Source: Thermococcus thioreducens (GTDB taxonomy: Archaea > Methanobacteriota_B > Thermococci > Thermococcales > Thermococcaceae). From it: 64,000 bases of DNA. Positions 1 through 9,055 of the stretch are shown piece by piece (within the stretch, counting starts at the first letter, position 1; every line of letters starts with the position of its first letter). The notes beneath the pieces were generated by a model that saw nothing but the letters and a program-made list of their open reading frames with translations, did not search any database and had not been told where the DNA came from. The position numbers and the translations under genes are program-made. The stretch covers positions 1,612,001 to 1,676,000 of the forward strand of contig NZ_CP015105.1 in assembly GCF_002214545.1 (NCBI RefSeq). The letters run 5' to 3'.

Positions 1-52
1 TTACAAATTACTTTTTTTTTCTGAGTGATTTTACGCATATAAGATAGAAACC

Positions 53-63
53 TTTAAATAATC
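53..63 (+). promoter_or_regulatory. TATA box for the protease locus
   Basis: The sequence TTTAAATAATC sits about 40 bases before the ATG at 101, which puts a start of transcription near base 80. The surrounding DNA is AT-rich. The call rests on motif and spacing alone. Confidence 0.5.
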
Positions 64-100
64 TGAACGCACACAATATTATGAAAAAACCTCTCTGGCG

Positions 101-391
101 ATGTCAATGCGACGGAAATTATTAAGTGTTTTGTTGCTTGGTGTATTGGTTTTGGGCTCTTTTGGGAGTGCAAGTATTGTTAAGGACAGCAATGACAAAG
201 CTTGCCAGCCCGTGAATTACTGGGTTTTTGAGAATGGACAGTGGGTTCAGAAGAGCGAGCCCAGAGTCTGGCGGTACTGCCAAGAGCCTGAGAAAGCCAG
301 AGGTTTTGAAGGGTTTGCATTCAAAGAAATGCCCTATGGCTTGTTCAAGAAACGGACCCAATGGCTTTGCACCAAGCTGCAAGGGATTTAA
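101..391 (+). CDS. Signal-peptide fragment of the disrupted protease
   Basis: This short frame begins with a good secretion signal: MSMRRK followed by a hydrophobic run (LLSVLLLGVLVLGSFGSAS) and then a polar mature part containing NYWVFENGQWVQ. It has no domain of its own and stops at 391. The protease frame opens at 361 in another phase and has no signal peptide. The simplest reading is one secreted preproprotease whose frame is broken between about 290 and 390. A true small secreted protein overlapping the protease by 31 bases is possible but less likely. Confidence 0.5.
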   Translation: MSMRRKLLSVLLLGVLVLGSFGSASIVKDSNDKACQPVNYWVFENGQWVQKSEPRVWRYCQEPEKARGFEGFAFKEMPYGLFKKRTQWLCTKLQGI

Positions 392-2106
392 TGGAGTTGG
401 TAGGAATTAATGAACTCAAGGGGAAATTCTCAACAAGTTTGCCTTCTTACGGTGGGATGTTTATTAACGAGGAGAAAGGATTAATCTTCGTGTATGTGAA
501 GGATGAGAAAGATAAGGAGGAACTCAAACAGGCATTAGGAAAATACAGAGGAAAAGTGAACGTAGTATTCCTAAGAGGAAAATATAGCTTTGAACAGTTA
601 GTAAAGTGGAAGAACTTGGCTTTAAATCTTGACATTGAAAAACTCGGTATTTCAGGCATTGACGCTGATGAGGCCCACAATATGCTAACAATAGAACTTA
701 CAAAGGTAACACAAGAAAAGCTAAAGACTCTTGAACATGAATTGGACAGACTGAGGATACCCAAAACAGCCATACGAATAGAAGAAGTTGGAAGAATGTC
801 ACTTGATAGTTCCCCTACTGAAGTGTTTGATCCCCTCATTGGGGGAATTGGCATTCGGATAAGCCCAGGGGATTCTTCAACATGTACTCTTGGATTCACC
901 GCGAAAATCAGTGGTGAGGATTACTTTGTAACTGCGGGCCACTGTGCCGGATTTGGAAATACAGGAGATTCGGTATATCAACCCTGGGGTAATGGTTCAT
1001 GGCGCAAAGTTGGTATAGTATTCAAAAATCCTCCCCTCAGGTATGAAAACGGGAACCATGTTAGAGAGAGTGACAGTTTGTTAGTAAAAGTTTCTGGAAG
1101 AGGGATAGCTCCGCAAATTTATTCCGGATGGGAAGTTGAAGGAACCACAATAAGTGTAGTTGGGTTATATGTGTGCAAATTCGGAATAGGGACAAGAGAA
1201 ACAAATTGTGGTCATGTTATGAAAACAAATAAGGTCTCAGTGCTAAAAGGGAACATTTTAATTACAGATACTTCCGAAGTCGTAGGGATGGAGCATGCAG
1301 GAGGGGATAGTGGGGCACCGGTGTTCGTGAAGCCGTACTATACTCCGAGTACAAGGATAGTGGGAATTCACTTCGGCGGAGTGGAAGGGACAACAATCAC
1401 AGGTTTCAGTGAAATTGACGGAATATTCCGTGAGCTGGGAAATATGAGGTTGCATACAATGGGTAAGCGCTCGATAATAGCCGTTTCCATTCTTCTTTTG
1501 CTATTTTTCGGAGCTTTTGTATTTTCCCGAGCAATGAAAACGGCCGAGATTTATGTGACCGTCTATTATCCTGGAGAACTCGAGGCTGATGGCTACTACG
1601 TAAAAGATGATCAAATAACTCTGAAGTTCCACGTCCTCAAGGGTTCTGAGGGCCTCAAAGGGCACTTCGAAAAGTTCAAAATTCGGTGCTTTCTCTGCAA
1701 CCTCGACCTTGAGAACGCAACCGTTGTGGTTGATATTGATGGAACACCTTTGTATCCAACCTGCAGAGATTACATCATGAGTTTCGACAAAGGGGGTAAC
1801 ATCAAGGGAATGCACTATGTCGTTAGTCCTTACAACTTGACCGAGATTGCGAAGATTAGGATTTTGGAAGGATACGGATTCAGAGAGCTAAAATTTGAAA
1901 ATAATACTCTGATCGTTTTATTATCCCCTGGAAATGGTGAAGAAGTTGAGATTATTCGGTCAAATATCATAGCAGAACACCAGAAAGGGCTTGAGAGGGG
2001 ATGGATAAAGGTTGTTTATACTGATGGAAGTAAAAAATGGGAGGGTAGAGTGTACAGCATGGGAAAAGGGGAGTGTCCGGTGCTCATCGAGGCAGGTGAC
2101 TCCTAA
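361..2106 (+). CDS. Streptogrisin-like serine protease fused in frame to a membrane-anchored protein
   Basis: Residues 1-150 resemble a charged propeptide. Residues 165-360 form an S1 chymotrypsin/streptogrisin-type protease: TAGHC gives His194, ESDSLL gives Asp238 and GGDSGAP gives Ser317. Cysteines in STCTLGF with GHC, and in LYVCKFG with TNCG, match the two disulfides usual in streptogrisins. From residue 367 the frame continues into a second protein that starts MGKRS plus a transmembrane segment (see the entry at 1459). No signal peptide lies in this frame; one lies upstream in another frame (101-391). Family assignment is secure. The natural gene ends are not, because the locus looks frame-shifted at the 5' end and has lost the stop between two genes. 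Confidence 0.75.
   Translation: MALHQAARDLMELVGINELKGKFSTSLPSYGGMFINEEKGLIFVYVKDEKDKEELKQALGKYRGKVNVVFLRGKYSFEQLVKWKNLALNLDIEKLGISGIDADEAHNMLTIELTKVTQEKLKTLEHELDRLRIPKTAIRIEEVGRMSLDSSPTEVFDPLIGGIGIRISPGDSSTCTLGFTAKISGEDYFVTAGHCAGFGNTGDSVYQPWGNGSWRKVGIVFKNPPLRYENGNHVRESDSLLVKVSGRGIAPQIYSGWEVEGTTISVVGLYVCKFGIGTRETNCGHVMKTNKVSVLKGNILITDTSEVVGMEHAGGDSGAPVFVKPYYTPSTRIVGIHFGGVEGTTITGFSEIDGIFRELGNMRLHTMGKRSIIAVSILLLLFFGAFVFSRAMKTAEIYVTVYYPGELEADGYYVKDDQITLKFHVLKGSEGLKGHFEKFKIRCFLCNLDLENATVVVDIDGTPLYPTCRDYIMSFDKGGNIKGMHYVVSPYNLTEIAKIRILEGYGFRELKFENNTLIVLLSPGNGEEVEIIRSNIIAEHQKGLERGWIKVVYTDGSKKWEGRVYSMGKGECPVLIEAGDS
1459..2106 (+). CDS. Membrane-anchored extracellular protein, probable independent start inside the fusion frame
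   Basis: An ATG at 1459 is preceded by GAGGT at 1446-1450, an ideal Shine-Dalgarno site with 8-base spacing. The product of 215 residues starts MGKRSIIAVSILLLLFFGAF, a classic N-terminal membrane anchor, followed by a beta-rich extracellular region with four cysteines. I do not recognise the family. It is in frame with the protease upstream, so it may be made both alone and as a C-terminal extension of the protease. A transmembrane anchor in the middle of a secreted protease is unlikely by design, which supports two original genes. Confidence 0.55.
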   Translation: MGKRSIIAVSILLLLFFGAFVFSRAMKTAEIYVTVYYPGELEADGYYVKDDQITLKFHVLKGSEGLKGHFEKFKIRCFLCNLDLENATVVVDIDGTPLYPTCRDYIMSFDKGGNIKGMHYVVSPYNLTEIAKIRILEGYGFRELKFENNTLIVLLSPGNGEEVEIIRSNIIAEHQKGLERGWIKVVYTDGSKKWEGRVYSMGKGECPVLIEAGDS

Positions 2107-2199
2107 ACCAAGGCGTGAGTCCAAAATTTACTTTCGTCATAGAGGTCTCTGGCTGTTACTACATCTCTGTTCATCCAGGAAGTACCCAGAGAGACAAAA

Positions 2200-2209
2200 G
2201 CATAAAATC
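2200..2209 (+). promoter_or_regulatory. TATA box for the acetyltransferase pair
   Basis: GCATAAAATC lies about 35-40 bases before the ATG at 2243 and is followed by the Shine-Dalgarno site CAGGTGA. The 136 bases between the protease locus and this gene hold nothing else I can name. Confidence 0.45.
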
Positions 2210-2242
2210 TAAGGCATTAACATATTTATCAGGTGAAGCCTT

Positions 2243-3052
2243 ATGAAACCCATCATCCGCGAGGCCAAGCTTGAGGATAAACCCTTCATAGAGGAGATAG
2301 CGAGCCTGACGTGGGGTGGTGAGGACTACCTGGCGAGGGTTTTCGATGAGTGGCTCGGCGATAACTTCTACGTCCTTGAGGTCGATGGAAAGGTTATAGG
2401 CACGGCTAAGCTGACGCTTCTCCCGGGAAAGGTCGGCTGGCTGGAGGGACTGAGGGTTCATCCGGACTACAGGGGCAGGGGCTACGGGAGGAAGCTCCAC
2501 AGCTTCATGCTCGAACTGGGCGAAAGGCTCGCCCGTGAGGGGGAGATTGAGGCCCTTGAGTTCTCCACGTACTTCCTGAACAGGGAGAGCATAGCAATGG
2601 CAAAGAGGGACGGATTCTCGATAACCGCGAAGTTCTTCAACCTGGGGGCGAGTGTGGAGACCTTTGAGCCGGAGAGGGCGGGGAGGACGGAGCTGAGTAT
2701 GGAGGACCTTGCCTTTGGCATCATCCCTCTTGGCTGGAAGTTCGTCCACAGAAGCGGGGAAGCCCTCGACTGGCTGAGGGAAAAGGGTGAGGTGTACGAG
2801 ATCAACGGCTTCAAGTTCCTTGCCCCGAAGGGCGAGGTTACCTTCACTCCGCTTTCCACCGGTCTGGCGTGCTTAAAGGCTATGCTTCCCGGAATGGCGT
2901 GGGTTGCACGAGAGAAGGGACGGGGAGAGTTCGACATCATGATCCCCAGCGGCATGAAACCAGTCCTGCCGGGACTGAAGAGGCTCGGCCTCTTCCTCTG
3001 GGACGAAACCGAGGAACCGAACGTGCTGGTATTCAGGAAAAAGCTGGTTTAA
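2243..3052 (+). CDS. GNAT family N-acetyltransferase
   Basis: Residues 1-150 carry a GCN5-related acetyltransferase domain. The acetyl-CoA binding loop is VHPDYRGRGYGRKL, with R-G-R-G-Y-G at 77-82, after the beta strand GWLEGLRV. Residues 150-269 form a second domain with no clear family, common in archaeal 270-residue GNATs. The substrate cannot be read from sequence. It is followed 24 bases later by a second, shorter GNAT gene in the same direction, so the two probably share a transcript. Confidence 0.85.
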   Translation: MKPIIREAKLEDKPFIEEIASLTWGGEDYLARVFDEWLGDNFYVLEVDGKVIGTAKLTLLPGKVGWLEGLRVHPDYRGRGYGRKLHSFMLELGERLAREGEIEALEFSTYFLNRESIAMAKRDGFSITAKFFNLGASVETFEPERAGRTELSMEDLAFGIIPLGWKFVHRSGEALDWLREKGEVYEINGFKFLAPKGEVTFTPLSTGLACLKAMLPGMAWVAREKGRGEFDIMIPSGMKPVLPGLKRLGLFLWDETEEPNVLVFRKKLV

Positions 3053-3075
3053 ACGTGGAAGCGAGGAGAAGCTAA

Positions 3076-3543
3076 ATGAGGATCAAACTCCTTGAAACCG
3101 ATACTGAGCTAAGAAAATGCCTTGAGATTGCCAAGGACCTGCCGGAGTGGTTCAACGAGGCCGGGCTTAGGACGATGAAGCGCGACCTGAGAAGTGAAAA
3201 GACGTTCATAGCCGTTAATGACAGGGAGCAGGAAGTCCTCGGTTTCATAATCCTCAAGCCCCTCAACGAAAAAGCCCTTGAAATCCTCTGGATGGCCGTT
3301 AGGCGGGAGCTGAGGGGTAAGGGGATAGGTACGAAACTGCTTCGCTTCGTGGAAAACTGGGCAAAAGGGGAGGGTTTCGAGCTCCTCGTCGTCAAGACCT
3401 CGGGCGACCTCTCGTATAAGCCCTACGACGAGACGAGGCGCTTCTACGAGCGGAGGGGCTTCGTCAGGATAGCGCTGATTGACCCCTACCCCGAGTGGGG
3501 CGAGCCGGCGCTGATTTACGCCAAATGCCTGAGAAACGTTTAA
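3076..3543 (+). CDS. GNAT family N-acetyltransferase
   Basis: This is a single-domain GNAT of 155 residues. The CoA loop RGKGIGTKLL is at 80-89, after a WMAVRRELR strand, and the C-terminal FYERRGF motif is typical of the fold. GGAGAAG precedes the ATG. It is in tandem with the larger GNAT upstream but is not a duplicate of it. The acceptor substrate is unknown. Confidence 0.85.
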   Translation: MRIKLLETDTELRKCLEIAKDLPEWFNEAGLRTMKRDLRSEKTFIAVNDREQEVLGFIILKPLNEKALEILWMAVRRELRGKGIGTKLLRFVENWAKGEGFELLVVKTSGDLSYKPYDETRRFYERRGFVRIALIDPYPEWGEPALIYAKCLRNV

Positions 3544-3575
3544 AAACTCCAATCGTAACATGAACGGGGCTTCAG

Positions 3576-4757
3576 ATGCGCTGGAGCGAAGTTCCGCGAG
3601 ATGCTAAGGCGTACATGCTCTACCACACGCTCATCGCTCCCGGTTTAATAGTCTGGATACTCTTCCCGCTCTACCTAATGGAGACCGGCTACTCCGTTCT
3701 TGAGGTCGGGGCGTTCTTTACCGCCATAAACATCGTCGCGGTTCCCCTAACTTATCTCTTCGGCCGGCTCTTCAACCGCTGGGATATCAAGAAGGGCCTT
3801 ATAGTTATAGACCTCCTCGACGGCATCGCCTACGTTTTGTATGGCCTCGCCAAGGGCGCCGTCGCCCCGCTAATACTCTTCGCCGGAAGAACCGTGGAGA
3901 AGCTATCAACCGTGCTTTACCCCCTCTACAGGGCCTACGAGCAGATAATCTACCCCGAGGACAAGTACGAGGAGATATTCGCATGGCACCTCCGTCTGCC
4001 GGAGATAGCGAGGCTGATAACCTTCCCGGTTCTCGGCTATATCTTCGGCTACCTCTATCCCGGCGCGGAGAACTACCGCTGGGCGTTCGTCTTCTTCGGC
4101 CTCTTTTCAGCCGTAACTGTTGCCTACATCTGGTTCTTCCTGCCCCCGGTCGGCAGGGAGGAGAGAATAACGCCGGAGGGCTTCACGTTTAAGGCCGGCG
4201 AGTTCAAGCTCCTGCTGGCGTTCGAGGCTTTGCTGACCCTCGCCTGGGCTTTAGCTCCAGAGCTGGTGCTCATCAACTACGTCGTCTTCGTGCTTCACAA
4301 GACAGTGTTTGAGGTAACGCTGATAGCCTGCGCGAGCAGTCTGGCCTCAATAATCGGCACCTACGCAAGCGAGAGGGTTCCGAAGGGGAAGGGATTCCAG
4401 GTCATAGGCCTCGGGATGTTCATCAACGCCCTCTATGCCCTCGTGATGGCTCTAGCACCGCCCTTCTGGCTTGTGTTGGTCATCTACACGCTGGGAGACT
4501 TCGGAAACACCCTCTGGTTCCCCTTCTACCGCTCCTGGCAGTTCTCATTGATTCCAAAGGAGCGCACCAGCGAGTTTCATGCGGCGATATCGAGCTACAA
4601 CAGGCTTATCGGCCTCTTCACGCCCTTCGTTGCCGGAGCACTGGCAAGCCTTCACGCGACGCTCCCGTACGCGGCGAGTCTGGTGCTGTTTTTGGCGGCT
4701 GGAGCTATGTTCTGGTGGCTGGCTGGGAAAGGTATCTATTCAAAAACCGCGAGTTAG
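3576..4757 (+). CDS. MFS family transporter
   Basis: The protein has 393 residues and about eleven to twelve hydrophobic segments. A short basic loop (FNRWDIKKG) between early helices resembles the MFS loop 2-3 motif, and a longer polar loop near residue 200 divides the halves. The substrate is unknown. A TATA-like TTTAAAAA lies about 35 bases upstream, inside the end of the preceding gene. The antitoxin frame downstream starts four bases after its stop. Confidence 0.8.
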   Translation: MRWSEVPRDAKAYMLYHTLIAPGLIVWILFPLYLMETGYSVLEVGAFFTAINIVAVPLTYLFGRLFNRWDIKKGLIVIDLLDGIAYVLYGLAKGAVAPLILFAGRTVEKLSTVLYPLYRAYEQIIYPEDKYEEIFAWHLRLPEIARLITFPVLGYIFGYLYPGAENYRWAFVFFGLFSAVTVAYIWFFLPPVGREERITPEGFTFKAGEFKLLLAFEALLTLAWALAPELVLINYVVFVLHKTVFEVTLIACASSLASIIGTYASERVPKGKGFQVIGLGMFINALYALVMALAPPFWLVLVIYTLGDFGNTLWFPFYRSWQFSLIPKERTSEFHAAISSYNRLIGLFTPFVAGALASLHATLPYAASLVLFLAAGAMFWWLAGKGIYSKTAS

Positions 4758-4761
4758 GGAC

Positions 4762-5015
4762 GTGATAGAAACGAGCGAGGTCGTGATTTCGAAGAGGGAC
4801 GTGCTGGCCCACGAGAGGCTGAGGGTAATCTCCGAGCTTGCCCTGATACGCGAGAAAATCAAGCTATTTGAGGAGAAATACGGGATGAGGTTTGAAGAGT
4901 TCGAGAAAAAATCAAAAGCTCGGAGGAGTCCTTTGAGGCATGGGACGACTACATTGAGTGGAAAGCCTACGTAAAGAGACTGGAAGAGCTTAAAAGCAGG
5001 CTCAGAGAGAGTTAG
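4762..5015 (+). pseudogene. Antitoxin of a TumE-type toxin-antitoxin pair, frameshifted
   Basis: Starting at GTG 4762 the frame gives a coiled-coil protein (VISKRDVLAHERLRVIS, then KIKLFEEKYGMRFEEFE), a type often encoded before DUF6516/TumE toxins in archaea. After FEEFEKK at about 4911-4916 the frame turns to nonsense. Shifting by one base after that A run restores SSEESFEAWDDYIEWKAYV and ends at 5015, three bases before the toxin. Six A residues are present where seven would keep the frame. It may be a true inactivating deletion, slippage at a homopolymer, or a sequencing error. Start choice is uncertain; GTG 4783 is an alternative. Confidence 0.65.
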
Positions 5016-5017
5016 AG

Positions 5018-5347
5018 TTGCTTGAGAAGAGCTTAGCAGTCAAAAGCTACGAGATTCTAGACTACAAGCAGGGGGACAGTTTTTACTTTCTGAAAATCAG
5101 GGTAGAACTGATAGATAGAAGCGTTCTTTACATCAGGGAATTTGTATCGGAAGAAGATTACAACTACTCTTTCCAATGGCAGAAAAACGGAAAACTTATA
5201 GTCCGCTGGGACAACGCGCCCCATCACAAAAACGTAGAAACATTTCCACATCATAAGCACGTCGGTTCCAAGGATAACGTTCGGCCTTCCAAGGAGGTTT
5301 CACTGGAGGACGTTCTGAGGATCATTGAAGAAAAATTGAAGAGGTAG
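5018..5347 (+). CDS. TumE family (DUF6516) toxin-like protein
   Basis: This 109-residue protein has the DUF6516/TumE pattern: an N-terminal beta region (GDSFYFLKIRVELIDRSVLYIREF), the YNYSFQWQ motif, then RWDNAPHHKNVETFPHHKHV with histidines at 69-70, 78-79 and 81. Known members are toxins of type II-like pairs with an upstream small antitoxin. Here the start TTG at 5018 follows the end of the frameshifted antitoxin by two bases. If the antitoxin is really broken, this toxin must be tolerated or neutralised some other way. Confidence 0.75.
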   Translation: MLEKSLAVKSYEILDYKQGDSFYFLKIRVELIDRSVLYIREFVSEEDYNYSFQWQKNGKLIVRWDNAPHHKNVETFPHHKHVGSKDNVRPSKEVSLEDVLRIIEEKLKR

Positions 5348-5352
5348 AGAGC

Positions 5353-5916
5353 TCAAAACTCCGGAATCCTTATCGGCGCCTGGAGCTCCTTCTCGTTCTT
5401 CTCAAGGTTCGTGGCGAGCATTTTTATCCTCTCGCAGCCCTTTATCTCCCTGATGAACTCGGCCACGCTCTTTGGAACCAGCTCCTCCCAGGGTTTTCCT
5501 TCAACCATGCGCTTCCTTATCTCTGTGGCAGAGAGGATGTCCTTCCTGAACATGGGCTGGACGATGACCTCATAGCCCTTCTCGCGGAAGAGCTGTGCAA
5601 CCAAGGAGTTGCCGGTGAAGACGACGTCGAAGCGGGGAACCATGCTCACCACGTAGGCCGCCCAGATGGCGTTGAAGTTGATGTCCGGGAGCGGAATCAG
5701 GTAGTAGCGTTTGTCCATGCCGGCCTCGTTCAGGGCCCTGATAAGCATCTCCATCCTCTCGCTCGTCGTGAAGGGGTTTTTCAGCGTATGGCTCGCCTGG
5801 GCGCTTCCGATGCCTATGATGACCTCATCGACCTGTGAAAAAACGAATTCGAGAGCCTTTATATGGCCGTTGTGGACCGGCTGAAACCGGCCGACGAAGA
5901 GGCCGCGCTTGACCAT
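5353..5916 (-). CDS. nadM: Nicotinamide-mononucleotide adenylyltransferase, archaeal NadM type
   Basis: The enzyme joins NMN and ATP to make NAD+. The nucleotidyltransferase motif GRFQPVHNGH is at residues 9-18 and the second motif ILSATEIRKRM is near the C-terminus. The length of 187 residues fits archaeal NMNATs. I chose the ATG at 5916 because GAGGTGG lies five bases before it; a TTG at 5934 would overlap the stop of the VapC gene but has no such site. It is the last gene of a minus-strand run after SAM hydrolase, VapB and VapC. Confidence 0.92.
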   Translation of the reverse strand: MVKRGLFVGRFQPVHNGHIKALEFVFSQVDEVIIGIGSAQASHTLKNPFTTSERMEMLIRALNEAGMDKRYYLIPLPDINFNAIWAAYVVSMVPRFDVVFTGNSLVAQLFREKGYEVIVQPMFRKDILSATEIRKRMVEGKPWEELVPKSVAEFIREIKGCERIKMLATNLEKNEKELQAPIRIPEF

Positions 5917-5930
5917 GATAACCACCTCGT

Positions 5931-6407
5931 TCAATCTTTCTGAACGACTCGTTCAGTTTCGCCGAACGAATCGCCCGTGATAAGGGCTATCCCCTCCGAG
6001 CTGGCAGGGAAGGAAAAGTCCACATCAGGGGTCACGAGTGCCAGCCCATAGAACTTCGCGGTGGAAAGTATTAGGGCATCGTTGGGGAGCAGGCCGTAAT
6101 TTAGAATAAACTCAAAGGCTTTTTCCTCGATTTCCTCCGTAAGGGGAAGCTCCGAGAAATTGTCCCTGAGATAAAGATACACCTTCTCAAGTTTGTCACG
6201 GTGTTTTTCAATCGCCTCAGGATTGCCCCTCAGTGTAAGGTAGCTCTTACCAGTAACGAGTTTCAGAAAAACAAAGGGGACTTCACTGAAAATTATTGGG
6301 TTTATGAACTTCGGGTCGTTCTCAATTGACTGAAGCAGTCGCTTGGCAACGGGATTACCCTTTAGAGCCTCAATGATAACCGATGAATCAACCAAAGAGC
6401 TCCTCAT
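5931..6407 (-). CDS. PIN domain ribonuclease toxin, VapC-like
   Basis: The PIN fold's acidic residues are visible: Asp7 in LVDSSVIIE, Glu42 in IFSEVPF, Asp110 in LPNDALI and Asp128/130 in VTPDVDF. VapC toxins are Mg-dependent RNases that cut tRNA or other RNA. The gene overlaps the upstream antitoxin by 20 bases, which suggests translational coupling, and it ends 14 bases before the nadM start. The protein has 158 residues, slightly long for the family because of a C-terminal tail after the last aspartate. Confidence 0.87.
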   Translation of the reverse strand: MRSSLVDSSVIIEALKGNPVAKRLLQSIENDPKFINPIIFSEVPFVFLKLVTGKSYLTLRGNPEAIEKHRDKLEKVYLYLRDNFSELPLTEEIEEKAFEFILNYGLLPNDALILSTAKFYGLALVTPDVDFSFPASSEGIALITGDSFGETERVVQKD

Positions 6408-6624
6408 AGGCCTCCAACCTCAACTCCTTAGCACTCTTTTCGCTCCTGACGATGCCGAACACCTCATCGAGTGTAACCCTCGGTCCCTTTCTTTCCCCTT
6501 CGAACGCTTTAACCAGTGCCTTTACTTCCCGCTCAAACAGTCGCTCCATGCCATCTGGAACACGAACCCGAATTGTTATTTCCCCATTCCTTTCACCCAA
6601 ATCAATTACCACTATTCTCCTCAA
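6388..6624 (-). CDS. VapB-like antitoxin
   Basis: This 78-residue acidic protein has an N-terminal beta strand region (IVVIDLGERNGEITIRVRV) and a C-terminal helical segment with a basic/acidic mix, as in archaeal antitoxins next to PIN toxins. Its position directly before and overlapping vapC is the main evidence. The N-terminus does not look like a standard AbrB or ribbon-helix-helix domain, so the DNA-binding class is uncertain. It begins eight bases after the stop of the SAM hydrolase gene. Confidence 0.75.
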   Translation of the reverse strand: MRRIVVIDLGERNGEITIRVRVPDGMERLFEREVKALVKAFEGERKGPRVTLDEVFGIVRSEKSAKELRLEAYEELFG

Positions 6625-6632
6625 AACGCTTT

Positions 6633-7412
<780 letters not shown>

Positions 7413-7453
7413 CTAAAGCTTATTAACGGTTGGGGCTTTAAAGGGTTTGGAAG
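7413..7453. promoter_or_regulatory. Divergent promoter region between SAM hydrolase and lipoprotein genes
   Basis: On the minus strand CCTTTAAAGCC (7432-7442) is a TATA box about 25 bases before base 7412, giving a very short leader for the SAM hydrolase. On the plus strand GCTTATTAACG (7417-7427) is the best TATA candidate for the lipoprotein gene. Both are judged by motif and spacing only. Confidence 0.45.
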
Positions 7454-9055
7454 ATGGTCATGAGAAGGCTGATCCCCCTCCTGCTGATTCTCATCGTGGT
7501 GGTTTCGGGCTGCCTCTTCAAACCACCGGCCGAGGTGAGGTTCTCCGTTGACAGAACTCTTGTACGGCCGGGCGGAACGATTCACGTGATGATCCTTGTC
7601 AACAACACCGGCAAAGTTGGCCTTACCGGTGCGACGCTTGTCCTGGGCGATGACAGCTTCCAGATACTCCAAGAGCCAAAGTTCCCGGAGATACTCCCTG
7701 TAGGAGATGCAGTGCAGCTTGTCTGGATTCTGAGGGCGCCTATGAAGCCCGGAGTTTACAACCTGAAGCTGTCCCTTGAGCTTACAGACGAGCTCAAACG
7801 CTCCTGGACGGGCTTTTACGGACAGTTCAGGATAACGGTATCGAGCGAGGCCGGGCCATCAGACGAGGTCGAGGTCAGCGTGGAGGCGCCCAGGATGATC
7901 GGCGGTGGAGAAACCGCAAACCTAACGGTGGTAATCAAAAACAAGCTCGATGTCCCGGTGGAGCTCCGTGACCTCAGCTTCAACCTGTTCAACGGCATGA
8001 AGGTCGTAAGCGCCACAGCCCTCCCCGCAACGGTTGACGGAAAGGGGGAGGTCAGGGTAAGCTACACGGTAAAGGCTCCCTACGCCTACCGCGAGGGGTA
8101 CATCTCGGCGATCCTCAAGTACGCGATAAGCGGCGCCGAGGGCAGCACCGTTAAAAGCTTTCCAATGAAGGTGGTGTGGAGGCCATGGAACCAGAGCAGT
8201 GAAATCCTCAAAGAGGCCTACGGTCTGAAGTACCACTGGGTAACCGACGGATACATAGTTGACGGCTACTGGACGGAGCGCTACAACTCAACGTCGGAGT
8301 TCAACAGGATCGAGTTCAGGAACATCACCCTTAAGATAATAGGGAACTCCGAATCCGAGTTCCAGGCCGCGGAGGCAATATACGAATGGATGATGAGAAC
8401 ATATTCCCTGGGCGATACAACTTCCAGCCTCGAACCTTCAAAGATACTCCAGCAGGACAGGATAAGCTACGCCGAGGCACAGATACTGATCACTGCTATG
8501 CTCCGCTCGGTGGATGTTCCGGCGAGGATAATAACGCTCTCGAACGGAACAGACTGTACAGCGAGGCCCATGACGGAGTTCTACACCGCCGACGGCTGGT
8601 ACATAGTGGACGTGAGGCACGGGTTCGTCGGCTCGATTGACGAGTACATCGCCAGCCCGTACTTCCCGAAGGTTTACCAGCTTGTGACTAGGGATGGATA
8701 CCGGATAGTCGCCCAGGCACCGGCCACTCTGAAAGGACACGAACACGTCGACGTCACCGGCGATTTCCTCGCGAACTTGGAGGACAGGCTCCTCAAGATA
8801 GTGAATGAGAGGCTGAACCCCGAGCTCCGCTCAAAGCTCATGATAGTCATGAACAACCTCGATGAGAACGAGAGGCTATACGCCCTCTTCATCTTTGCCT
8901 CAGCACCCAGCGAGGATGACCTGAACAGGGTGTTGAGCGAGTACAGCACGGACAAGATAGAGCAAGACGTAAAAACCATGTACGAGTTCTATAAGGACAT
9001 GAGCTGGAGGGACGACTTTACCAGATACTGGAAGATATTTGCGGGGGAGGTGTGA
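7454..9055 (+). CDS. Lipoprotein with CARDB-like repeats and a degenerate transglutaminase-like domain
   Basis: A signal peptide with lipobox VVSGC (Cys20) anchors the protein outside the cell. Residues 25-240 contain two beta-sandwich repeats of the CARDB/APHP kind ([16 protein letters not shown] and [15 protein letters not shown]). Residues 290-430 align with the transglutaminase-like core through [15 protein letters not shown] and [10 protein letters not shown]. The catalytic Cys, expected near residue 339, is Tyr/Ala, and the His expected near 373 is Met/Thr; only Asp386 remains. I infer a non-catalytic binding or scaffold role. It overlaps trm56 at its stop. ATG 7460 is an equally good start. 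Confidence 0.75.
   Translation: MVMRRLIPLLLILIVVVSGCLFKPPAEVRFSVDRTLVRPGGTIHVMILVNNTGKVGLTGATLVLGDDSFQILQEPKFPEILPVGDAVQLVWILRAPMKPGVYNLKLSLELTDELKRSWTGFYGQFRITVSSEAGPSDEVEVSVEAPRMIGGGETANLTVVIKNKLDVPVELRDLSFNLFNGMKVVSATALPATVDGKGEVRVSYTVKAPYAYREGYISAILKYAISGAEGSTVKSFPMKVVWRPWNQSSEILKEAYGLKYHWVTDGYIVDGYWTERYNSTSEFNRIEFRNITLKIIGNSESEFQAAEAIYEWMMRTYSLGDTTSSLEPSKILQQDRISYAEAQILITAMLRSVDVPARIITLSNGTDCTARPMTEFYTADGWYIVDVRHGFVGSIDEYIASPYFPKVYQLVTRDGYRIVAQAPATLKGHEHVDVTGDFLANLEDRLLKIVNERLNPELRSKLMIVMNNLDENERLYALFIFASAPSEDDLNRVLSEYSTDKIEQDVKTMYEFYKDMSWRDDFTRYWKIFAGEV

Noticed and set aside
2171-2749. Long minus-strand open frame over the first GNAT gene
   Set aside because: It is a high-GC shadow of the plus-strand GNAT, without promoter, ribosome site or protein-like motifs.
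4908-4920. Programmed frameshift signal in the TumE antitoxin
   Set aside because: Only an A run is present; no stimulatory pseudoknot or second slippery codon was seen. A simple deletion or sequence error is the default.
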